Origin: Spirochaeta sp. | Lineage (GTDB): Bacteria > Spirochaetota > Spirochaetia > DSM-2461 | NCBI GenBank assembly: GCA_030592625.1 | Contig: JAUVIY010000154.1 | Location: forward strand, 1-6,364 | Reading direction: 5' to 3' | Length of the DNA: 6,364 bases | Part shown: positions 1 through 5,451 of the stretch, one piece after another | Position numbering within the stretch: position 1 is the first letter of the stretch | Layout of the letters: each line of letters opens with the position of its first letter | The notes under the pieces: model-generated | Databases searched by the model: none | Told to the model about the DNA's origin: nothing | The model's input: only the letters and a program-made list of their open reading frames with translations | Position numbers and translations under genes: made by a program

Positions 1-36
1 ATCGGCATCAGGGGTCTATTCGTAGATGAGAATACC

Positions 37-68
37 AAAAAAAGGAGTGGCTATAAAGAGACCGCCCC
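37..68 (-). terminator. Probable Rho-independent terminator after xylA
   Basis: On the minus strand, downstream of the xylA stop, an 8-pair stem (arms 61-68 and 44-51, containing one A/C mismatch and two G-U pairs) encloses a 9-nt loop and is followed directly by seven T residues (37-43 on the plus strand as A). Position and T-tract fit termination of the xylBA transcript. The stem is imperfect, so the call is moderate; no folding energy was calculated. Confidence 0.45.
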
Positions 69-106
69 TCAAAGGAGACGGAAATCCCCGGATGGCTTCC
101 GCTTAT

Positions 107-1438
107 TTATCCGAAGAGGTAGCCGTTCACCAGACTTTCGATATATTCCTGTTTGCCGCTGGTGGTTGCGGGTTCTCCTTTCTCTCCCATGGCGGCCAGC
201 TGCTCAAGGGTCAGCTTACCGGCTTCGAAGGCCGCACCATCACCGGAATCCCAACTGGCATATCGGGCCTTCAACATCTCCGCCAGTTTACCGTCGTCGA
301 TAATCTTCTGAGCTGTTTTAAGACCGAGGGCAAAGGCATCCATACCCGCGATATGAGCCAGAAACAGATCCTCGGAATCGGTGGAGTTCCTCCGCCGTTT
401 GGCATCAAAATTCAATCCGCCGGTGGTGAAACCGCCCATGGCCAGGATTTCCAGCATGCCCTGAGTGGCCTGATAGACATCAGTGGGGAATTCATCGGTG
501 TCCCAGCCGTTCATCAAATCGCCCCGATTGGCGTCAACGCTGCCCAGGAGTCCGGCATCCCGACAGGTTCTGAGGTCATGCACAAAATCATGACCGGCCA
601 GTGTGGCATGATTGGCTTCGATGTTGCATTTGAAATCTTTATCCAGACCGTAGTTTTTCAGGAATCCGATAACCGTTGCCGCATCGAAATCATACTGGTG
701 CTTGGAAGGCTCCATTGCCTTGGGTTCGATGTAGAATGTACCGGTGAAACCGGCTTTACGGGCATAGTCCCTGGCCATTCCGAGAAATCTGCCGATATGA
801 TCCAGTTCTCTTTTCATATCGGTATTCCACAGGGTCATATAGCCTTCCCGACCACCCCAGAAGGTGTAACCCTGTCCGCCGAGCTTAATGGTGGCATCGA
901 TAGCCGCCTTCACCTGATGAGCCGCATGGCCGACAACCTGGAAGTCTGGATTGCTGGCCACACCGTTCATGTAGCGGGGATGGGAGAACATGTTGGCGGT
1001 ACCCCACAGAAGCTTGACACCGGTGCTCTCCTGCCTCTCTTTCGCCAGATCGGTCATAACCATCAGGTTCTTTTCTGATTCGGACTGATTCGCGCCTTCC
1101 GGGGCCATATCCGTGTCGTGGAAGCAATAGAAAGGGGCATCAATCTTGGTGAAAAACTCGAAAGCGGCATCCAGCTTGTTTTTTGCCGAAGTCATGGGGT
1201 CGGGATTCCCCCAGGGATGATCGATGGTGGGACTGCCGAAGGGATCACTGCCGTCTCCGCAGAAGGAATGCCAATAGGCGATGGAGAACCGAAGATGGTC
1301 CTGCATGGTCTTACCGCCGATCACCTGTGCGGGGTTGTAGAATTTGAAAGCCAGGGAATTATCAGATCCGCTGCCCTCAAAGGCCACTTTGCCGATTCCG
1401 GGAAAGTACTCTTTACTGCCGATAAAAATGTCGCTCAT
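107..1438 (-). CDS. xylA: Xylose isomerase
   Basis: Cytoplasmic enzyme converting D-xylose to D-xylulose, the first step of the isomerase route of xylose use; it binds two divalent metals. The 443-aa product is full length for the longer (group II) xylose isomerases. Visible active-site residues are the His/Asp pair in CFHDTD (H107, D110), E238 and K240 in IEPK, E274 and H277 in IEANH, D302 in VDANRGD, D313 and D315 in GWDTD, and D345 in NFDAK. These are the metal ligands and catalytic residues known in the family, and none is missing. The ATG at 1438 is preceded by AGGAG with an 8-nt spacer. It is the second gene of a minus-strand operon after xylB, from which it is separated by 229 nt largely filled by a repeat element. 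The order xylB-xylA is the reverse of the E. coli order. Confidence 0.98.
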   Translation of the reverse strand: MSDIFIGSKEYFPGIGKVAFEGSGSDNSLAFKFYNPAQVIGGKTMQDHLRFSIAYWHSFCGDGSDPFGSPTIDHPWGNPDPMTSAKNKLDAAFEFFTKIDAPFYCFHDTDMAPEGANQSESEKNLMVMTDLAKERQESTGVKLLWGTANMFSHPRYMNGVASNPDFQVVGHAAHQVKAAIDATIKLGGQGYTFWGGREGYMTLWNTDMKRELDHIGRFLGMARDYARKAGFTGTFYIEPKAMEPSKHQYDFDAATVIGFLKNYGLDKDFKCNIEANHATLAGHDFVHDLRTCRDAGLLGSVDANRGDLMNGWDTDEFPTDVYQATQGMLEILAMGGFTTGGLNFDAKRRRNSTDSEDLFLAHIAGMDAFALGLKTAQKIIDDGKLAEMLKARYASWDSGDGAAFEAGKLTLEQLAAMGEKGEPATTSGKQEYIESLVNGYLFG

Positions 1439-1446
1439 AGTTATAA

Positions 1447-1451
1447 CTCCT
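1447..1451 (-). promoter_or_regulatory. Ribosome binding site of xylA
   Basis: AGGAG on the minus strand, 8 nt ahead of the xylA ATG. It fixes the start codon and shows that xylA has its own initiation signal despite the long gap behind xylB. Confidence 0.85.
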
Positions 1452-1462
1452 GATACTTATTG

Positions 1463-1478
1463 CGGCGGCGAACCGCCG
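1463..1478 (-). promoter_or_regulatory. GC-rich hairpin in the xylA leader
   Basis: A perfect 6-bp stem, CGGCGG/CCGCCG, around a 4-nt loop that reads UUCG in the mRNA. It begins 11 nt upstream of the xylA Shine-Dalgarno sequence and lies between that site and the repeat element. There is no T-tract after it, so it is not an intrinsic terminator. It could protect a processed xylA mRNA 5' end or be a leftover of the original xylB-xylA spacer. The structure is seen directly; the role is inferred. Confidence 0.5.
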
Positions 1479-1480
1479 TA

Positions 1481-1502
1481 TTAATGACTCAACTGAAAAA
1501 AG
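1481..1502 (+). repeat. Left terminal inverted repeat of the element
   Basis: Begins TTAATGACTCAACTG and continues into an A6 run. It pairs with the right repeat at 20 of 22 positions; the two mismatches are at the third and eleventh bases. The run ACTGAAAAAAG is identical in both copies. Confidence 0.75.
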
Positions 1503-1527
1503 AGTAGATTGTTGCAAAGACAAGGCG

Positions 1528-1584
1528 CAAAAAGCACAGAAAGCGCAGTGTACCCTGGGTACATGAGCATTTCGAGCATTTTTG
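1528..1584. repeat. Central imperfect palindrome of the element
   Basis: Centred on T1556. Perfect inner arms 1549-1555 and 1557-1563 (TGTACCC/GGGTACA), then symmetric pairing blocks GAAA/TTTC (1539-1542 with 1570-1573) and CAAAAA/TTTTTG (1528-1533 with 1579-1584), all sharing the same centre. The right arm also carries a 9-nt-period direct repeat of GAGCATTT (1565 and 1574). As RNA it would form a long interrupted hairpin. Confidence 0.65.
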
Positions 1585-1599
1585 TAACGCATTACGCAA

Positions 1600-1618
1600 T
1601 ATCCCGCTTTGCGGGATA
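1600..1618. repeat. Perfect 8-bp hairpin inside the element
   Basis: TATCCCGC and GCGGGATA separated by TTT, a perfect inverted repeat. It lies within the right half of the element, breaking the element's overall symmetry. No T-run follows on either strand, so it does not look like an intrinsic terminator. Confidence 0.7.
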
Positions 1619-1645
1619 CCGCTGGTTGTATTTGCGTCAAGATTG

Positions 1646-1667
1646 CTTTTTTCAGTGGAGTCATGAA
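1646..1667 (-). repeat. Right terminal inverted repeat of the element
   Basis: Reads CTTTTTTCAGTGGAGTCATG on the plus strand, followed by AA, and is the inverted partner of 1481-1502. It ends immediately before the xylB stop codon (TAA on the minus strand, 1670-1668). Confidence 0.75.
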
Positions 1668-3149
1668 TTACCTGTACAGAGGTGCCAATGCATCCAGCCA
1701 GCTGCGGTAACGCGCATAGCCCTCGTCATAGTCACCGCGCAGGGCCGGGTTCGGCTCACAGGATGCACTTTCATCAACGGTGACATGTGCATCAATGATG
1801 GCGCTGAGCTTTTCACTGTCGCCCCCCTCAAGCATCCAATAAGCCTGAAGGGCCGCGCCTAGGGCCGCAGCTTCTGCCTGCTTCGGAATGAGTACCGGTA
1901 CACCGAGCACATCCGCGGCCATCTGCCGCCAGACGGGACTCCTGGCACCGCCGCCGATCATCCGGATCTGCTTTGCATCGAAACCCAGTTCCCGGAACCG
2001 GTCCAGGCCGATTTTCATGCCGTATACCGCGGACTCCAGGGAGGCCCTGGCCACATTTTCCTGAGTGTAGTTCGTGGTATTCAGGCCCATGATACTCGCT
2101 TTCCCTCTGGGAAGATTGGGGACCCGCTCACCGTTGAAGAAAGGCAGCATGGTGACACCTTCCGCACCGGCAGGAGCCTTGGCACCGGCATTATCGATTT
2201 TCTTGACATTGAGTCCGAATAAATCCCGGGTCAGCTCGGTGGCTACGGTGCAGTTCATGGTGCAGAGCAGGGGCAGCCAACCGCCGGTGGAGGAACAGAA
2301 TGCGGCCAGGATGCCTTCGGGATCGACAATGGGTTTGTCCGAATATCCGTAGAGGGTGCCGCTGGTTCCCATGCTCATGGTAATGACACCATCCCTGACG
2401 GTGCCGGTTCCTACGGCCCCCATCATGTTGTCGCCGCCTCCGCTGGAGACCGGGATACCTTCAGGCAGGCCGGTTCGGGCCGCCGTTTCCGCCGTGATGC
2501 GGCCGGCCTGTTCATCCGGACCGATAAGCCGTGGAAGCTTTCCGAGCAATTCTGAATCTACCGAACGGATCAGATCTTCCTGCCAGACTCTCTCCCTTAC
2601 GTTGAGCAGTCCGGTACCCGATGCATCACCGTATTCCATCACGGCCTCGCCGGTAAGCCAGTAATTCAGGTAGTCATGGGGAAGCAGAACCCAGCGCATC
2701 TTCTCGTACAGATTACCGTATGTTTTCTTCAGCCAGAGTATCTTACTGGCAGTGTATCCCGGAGCTATTAGGTTTCCGACTTCAGAGAGCAGCTTGCCGG
2801 TACCCCCGTAGGCCTCTGTCATTTCATCACATTCACCGGCAGTGGATGTATCACACCAGAGTTTCACCTTGTAAAGCGGATTACCGTCTTTATCTATAGC
2901 GACAAATCCATGCTGCTGACCGGACACGCCCACGGCCTGAACCGAAGCCCGGATATCCGGATCCACCTGATTCAGACAGCTGAGCAGCGCGTCGATCCAC
3001 CATTCGGCTTTCTGCTCCCGGGTACCGTCATCTTCGGCAATCATGTCGTGTTTCGCCGAAGCCATAGCCACAACCTTTTTTGAATCCGCGTCGTAGAACA
3101 TGGTTTTAGTGCTTTGTGTGCCGTTATCGATTCCCAGAACTATTTTCAT
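1668..3149 (-). CDS. xylB: Xylulokinase, FGGY carbohydrate kinase family
   Basis: Cytoplasmic kinase that uses ATP to phosphorylate D-xylulose to xylulose 5-phosphate, feeding the pentose phosphate pathway. The 493-aa protein has the two actin-like domains of FGGY kinases. Visible motifs are the N-terminal phosphate loop GIDNGTQSTK (6-15), the substrate-side segment VSGQQHG (75-81) with LWCDTST (97-103), the probable catalytic Asp D240 in SSGGGDNMMGAVG, the second phosphate motif MGTSGT (260-265), and the adenine-binding region beginning IGGGARSPVW (398-407). The family has many sugar specificities; xylulose is assigned because xylA follows directly. Start ATG at 3149 has GGAGAG 6 nt upstream. 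It is the first gene of the operon and is divergent from the AraC-family gene. The stop codon abuts the repeat element without disturbing the C-terminus. Confidence 0.95.
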   Translation of the reverse strand: MKIVLGIDNGTQSTKTMFYDADSKKVVAMASAKHDMIAEDDGTREQKAEWWIDALLSCLNQVDPDIRASVQAVGVSGQQHGFVAIDKDGNPLYKVKLWCDTSTAGECDEMTEAYGGTGKLLSEVGNLIAPGYTASKILWLKKTYGNLYEKMRWVLLPHDYLNYWLTGEAVMEYGDASGTGLLNVRERVWQEDLIRSVDSELLGKLPRLIGPDEQAGRITAETAARTGLPEGIPVSSGGGDNMMGAVGTGTVRDGVITMSMGTSGTLYGYSDKPIVDPEGILAAFCSSTGGWLPLLCTMNCTVATELTRDLFGLNVKKIDNAGAKAPAGAEGVTMLPFFNGERVPNLPRGKASIMGLNTTNYTQENVARASLESAVYGMKIGLDRFRELGFDAKQIRMIGGGARSPVWRQMAADVLGVPVLIPKQAEAAALGAALQAYWMLEGGDSEKLSAIIDAHVTVDESASCEPNPALRGDYDEGYARYRSWLDALAPLYR

Positions 3150-3221
3150 CAGGCTCTCTCCGTTCTTGAAGATTGAAATAATAGCTTAATATCCGAAACG
3201 GAGAGAGGTAATGGACAGAAA
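3150..3221. promoter_or_regulatory. Divergent promoter region between xylB and the AraC-family gene
   Basis: A 72-nt AT-rich spacer must contain the start signals of both divergent units. For xylB, TATTAT (minus strand, 3183-3178) is a reasonable -10 with no good -35 match at the expected place, which would suit an activator-dependent promoter. For the plus strand, TTGAAG (3166-3171) and TAATAT (3187-3192) are possible but spaced only 15 nt apart. The existence of a shared control region is well supported; the exact boxes are tentative. Confidence 0.55.
3154..3207. repeat. Inverted repeat spanning the divergent promoter region
   Basis: CTCTCTCCGTT (3154-3164) and AACGGAGAGAG (3197-3207) are a perfect 11-nt inverted pair separated by 32 nt. 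Each arm gives a purine-rich Shine-Dalgarno sequence to the transcript pointing outward: GGAG 8 nt before the xylB ATG on the minus strand, and GGAG 7 nt before ATG 3211 on the plus strand. The pair could also be a regulator binding site, since the right arm overlies the expected -35 position of xylB. Confidence 0.6.
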
Positions 3222-3225
3222 GTGA
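3211..3225 (+). CDS. Possible four-codon leader ORF coupled to the AraC-family gene
   Basis: ATG GAC AGA AAG TGA (Met-Asp-Arg-Lys-stop). It has the best ribosome binding site on this strand (GGAGAGAGG, 3200-3208, with GGAG 7 nt before the ATG). Its stop TGA overlaps the GTG start of the regulator as GTGA. The arrangement fits termination-reinitiation coupling. Alternatively, the regulator's true N-terminus could begin here and a one-base change could separate the frames. A peptide this short cannot be supported as a gene by content. Confidence 0.3.
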   Translation: MDRK

Positions 3226-4103
3226 TTTTGATGCATAAAATTGACCTTGAGATGCTGATTACACTCCAGGATATCGTATTCGTATACCAACTTAAGGACC
3301 CCGAAGACATCAAATGGCACACGCGACATCACAGTCATCGGGCAAGACAGTTCGAACTGCACTACTTCATTGGAGGCGAAGGACATTTCCGTGTCGGAGG
3401 AACACTGCACACCGTGCAACCCGGCTCCATGTTTGTCTGCCCTCCGCGCATTCCCCATGCTATTGAAGCCCGGAAAAATGACAACCCGATTTCTTACTAT
3501 GCGGTTCTCTTCACCATTGAAGATACACCCGAAGTCGATGAATTGGAGGCAATCCTATACAGAGCGGCATCAAAACCGCCTCAGAACATCGGCCGCAATT
3601 ACCGGTTCTTCTTCGAGGAACTCAAAGAGCGCAGCCGTTCCACATCATCTGTAAGACGGCAGGCGGCTCTGTACCAGATCATCTCCTTTCTCTATCTCAT
3701 CGGTGACGGGGACATACCCGGCGGAGAACCCGGCAACATCCACCTGGAAAAAGCACTGGACATGATGCAGGAGAAGGTTTTCAGCAAGCTCAGGTTGCCG
3801 GAAGTCGCCGGAAAACTGGGAATCACCGAATCCTACATAATCCGTCTGTTCCGTAAGAAACTGAACATCACTCCGATGAAATATTATACCCGTCTGAAAG
3901 TTGAAGCTGCTGCATCCCTGCTTACGGATACACCTCTGGCGGTATATGAAATTGCCGACAGGCTTAATTTTTACAGTGAATATCACTTCAGCCGCGTCTT
4001 CAAGCACTACACCGGATCGGCTCCGTCGATGTATCGTAACGAACAGTACCAGCGACGCGGCCCGACAGGAGAAACCCACTATGACAATCAACAGAATCGA
4101 TGA
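3222..4103 (+). CDS. AraC-family transcriptional regulator, probable xylose operon regulator
   Basis: A DNA-binding regulator of 293 aa (290 if ATG 3231 is used). The N-terminal half (about 33-82) is a small cupin-type ligand domain: it has the His-rich HTRHHSHR segment, FELHYFIGGEGHFRVGG, and QPGSMFVCPPRIPHAIE. The C-terminal half carries both AraC helix-turn-helix motifs, about 191-213 (LPEVAGKLGITESYIIRLF region) and 239-263 (AVYEIADRLNFYSEYHFSRVF), ending in the typical GSAPSMYR. Cupin-AraC proteins usually sense a small sugar or metabolite. Divergence from xylBA suggests it controls that operon, probably as an activator; this is inferred from position only. GTG 3222 has a weakly placed Shine-Dalgarno sequence, so the start is uncertain. 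The last 23 nt overlap the next gene. Confidence 0.9.
   Translation: MILMHKIDLEMLITLQDIVFVYQLKDPEDIKWHTRHHSHRARQFELHYFIGGEGHFRVGGTLHTVQPGSMFVCPPRIPHAIEARKNDNPISYYAVLFTIEDTPEVDELEAILYRAASKPPQNIGRNYRFFFEELKERSRSTSSVRRQAALYQIISFLYLIGDGDIPGGEPGNIHLEKALDMMQEKVFSKLRLPEVAGKLGITESYIIRLFRKKLNITPMKYYTRLKVEAAASLLTDTPLAVYEIADRLNFYSEYHFSRVFKHYTGSAPSMYRNEQYQRRGPTGETHYDNQQNR
4067..4071 (+). promoter_or_regulatory. Ribosome binding site deciding the start of the kinase-like gene
   Basis: AGGAG, inside the end of the AraC-family gene and 9 nt before ATG 4081. The reading frame is open farther upstream (to about 3901), but that part is the shadow of the regulator's HTH coding region and has no such signal, so 4081 is chosen. 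Confidence 0.75.
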
Positions 4104-5451
4104 AGGAGCCCTGGAATGCGGGACACCCAACGGGCTTCGACTGGGCTTTCCCACCGGTATCAGCACCAGAAGATTCAGCAGTGCCGATACCGTTTCCATC
4201 AGGAACTCCGAGGGAATCGTCATAGATGCATCCGGAAAAACCACATCCTGGCCGATTGAGAAATTCATTGAACATGAAGGTGATATGGTTGCTGTCGGAC
4301 CCTGGCTGGAAAACAGCCGGCCTTTCGATGAGGTACCCGTCGATCTGAAAATGATAATCCGCCTGCTGCCCGCCGTTAGGGCTATCAGAGCCGCAGGATA
4401 TCCCCTGAATGGACTTTACAGCAGGGCGGTACGGTGGCTGCCCGACGGGGGCATCCTTATCTATCCTCCAAAATTGGCTTCCTGGGTCAGGGAATTGAAT
4501 CCGGATAATGAATCGGTGCAAGCCTGGGAGAAGTGGGTTCACCCCGACCATCAGGGGGAGGCCGCATGGTCTTTCACCCTGGGTGTCCTGGCCTGGCGCT
4601 CATTAACCGGGGTGGATCCATTTGCCGATGAAACCGGTGAAGCCCGCAGGGAGCGGATTCGCAGGGGTGCCCTGCCCCCCCTGGAGGCCCTGACGCCCGG
4701 AGTTGATAAAGGTGCGGCCGCTCTGATACGAAAATCTCTCATCGGAAGTGAAGATGAAATTCCGAGTGTTGAGGAATGGGAAGGTCTGATTGACCTCTGG
4801 CGCCGGGAGGGTATCGTCTCCGATCTGTCGGACACGGAAATCGAAGAGCGCAAGGCACAAGCCGCCCGGAGAGCCGGGACGATTGAAAGAGAACTGAAGG
4901 CTCGCCGTTGGTTCAGAAAATCCGGATGGAAACTCTTTACCGCCATCATCACCACAGCGGCTCTTCTGTTATTTGTGTCCTCTCCGATCCGCAAGGCCCT
5001 GGAAACACCGGTAACCGCCGGCATGACACCCCTGCAGGTTGCCGAAACCTATTACGGTGCCATTGATGCCATGGACTCTGCAATCATGAATGACTGTCTT
5101 GCCAGGAAAACAGGCAAAGACGACATTCGACTCGTCGATACCGTCTTTGTCACCACCAAGGTTCGACAGGGATATGAAGGGCTTGGCGATCCACCCAGGG
5201 CTTCCGACTGGATCATGGACGGGAAACCGGAACTGCCTGCGGGAGTCTGGCCCTGGGGCGTTACCGATCTCAAACTCAAAGAACTCACAAACAGCCGGAT
5301 CGAAGCCCGCTATCTATTATGGACTCCTCCCGGGGGAGGTACCGAAGGCGAAACCACGGCATGGTCCGTATCCCGTACAGACATCCTGAGCTTTACCGAG
5401 GGGAGGAAATCCTGGGAAATCAATGCAATCGACAGGATTACGGAAGACTGA
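4081..5451 (+). CDS. Membrane-anchored protein kinase-like protein, probable pseudokinase
   Basis: 456 aa, in three parts. Residues 1-240 resemble a eukaryotic-type Ser/Thr kinase: MVAVGPWLENSRPFDEV (69-85) sits like the hinge, HPDHQGEAAWSFTLGVLAWR (154-173) followed by SLTGVDPF matches the kinase APE-to-subdomain IX pattern (SDIYSLGVLLYELLTGRPPF type), and PPLEALTPGVDKGAAALIRKSL with IPSVEEW (199-234) resembles the end of the C-lobe. Where HRDLKPxN and DFG belong, the sequence reads LNGLYSRAVRWLPDGGILIY (109-128), with neither motif; no VAIK lysine is evident and the N-lobe looks reduced. Catalysis is therefore unlikely. A charged helical stretch (250-283) precedes one membrane segment (about 285-301), with Arg/Lys on its N side, so the kinase-like part should be cytoplasmic. 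Residues 302-456 are extracytoplasmic; TPLQVAETYYGAIDAMD hints at an NTF2/DUF4878-like fold (weak). Translationally coupled to the regulator by a 23-nt overlap. Confidence 0.75.
   Translation: MTINRIDEGALECGTPNGLRLGFPTGISTRRFSSADTVSIRNSEGIVIDASGKTTSWPIEKFIEHEGDMVAVGPWLENSRPFDEVPVDLKMIIRLLPAVRAIRAAGYPLNGLYSRAVRWLPDGGILIYPPKLASWVRELNPDNESVQAWEKWVHPDHQGEAAWSFTLGVLAWRSLTGVDPFADETGEARRERIRRGALPPLEALTPGVDKGAAALIRKSLIGSEDEIPSVEEWEGLIDLWRREGIVSDLSDTEIEERKAQAARRAGTIERELKARRWFRKSGWKLFTAIITTAALLLFVSSPIRKALETPVTAGMTPLQVAETYYGAIDAMDSAIMNDCLARKTGKDDIRLVDTVFVTTKVRQGYEGLGDPPRASDWIMDGKPELPAGVWPWGVTDLKLKELTNSRIEARYLLWTPPGGGTEGETTAWSVSRTDILSFTEGRKSWEINAIDRITED

Larger units (their letters stand above)
1481..1667. 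mobile_element. MITE-like non-coding palindromic element between xylB and xylA
   Basis: A roughly 187-nt element bounded by inverted repeats of 22 nt (1481-1502 and 1646-1667) that match at 20 of 22 positions. Inside are a central imperfect palindrome (1528-1584) around a perfect TGTACCC-T-GGGTACA core, and a second hairpin (1600-1618). ATTA occurs at both edges (1480-1483 and 1667-1670) and may be a target-site duplication, though exact boundaries are ambiguous by a few bases. No transposase is encoded; the short reading frames crossing it have no recognisable domain. The right edge touches the xylB stop codon. This is best explained as a non-autonomous element (MITE) or a related structured intergenic repeat. 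Whether it is multicopy cannot be seen from one window. Confidence 0.65.

Noticed and set aside
1..36. Possible end of another gene left of the terminator
   Set aside because: Too short to judge; no motif, start or stop signal that could be tied to a gene is visible.
26..1078. Long plus-strand open frame (350 codons) opposite xylA
   Set aside because: It is antisense to a xylose isomerase with every catalytic residue present. The translation has no recognisable domain; it is a frame shadow of codon bias.
1600..1618. Hairpin considered as a xylB terminator
   Set aside because: The stem is strong but no T-run follows it on the minus strand, and xylA downstream needs transcription from xylB or from an unseen promoter.
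1413..1664. 83-codon minus-strand frame crossing the element and the xylA start
   Set aside because: It is made almost wholly of the palindromic element and overlaps the xylA start in another frame. There is no ribosome binding site or domain, so it is judged a translation of repeat DNA.
1480..1670. CRISPR or tRNA-like explanation for the repeated, structured segment
   Set aside because: There are no regularly spaced direct repeats with unique spacers and no cloverleaf; the symmetry is that of terminal inverted repeats.
1509..1862. 117-codon plus-strand frame through the element into xylB
   Set aside because: It overlaps the repeat and runs antisense to xylB, with no recognisable protein features.
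3901..4080. 60-codon upstream extension of the kinase-like gene
   Set aside because: This part is the alternate frame of the AraC helix-turn-helix region. A good AGGAG site 9 nt before ATG 4081 marks the real start.
3645..4551. Minus-strand frames opposite the regulator and kinase-like gene
   Set aside because: They are antisense to well supported coding regions, without ribosome binding sites or domains.
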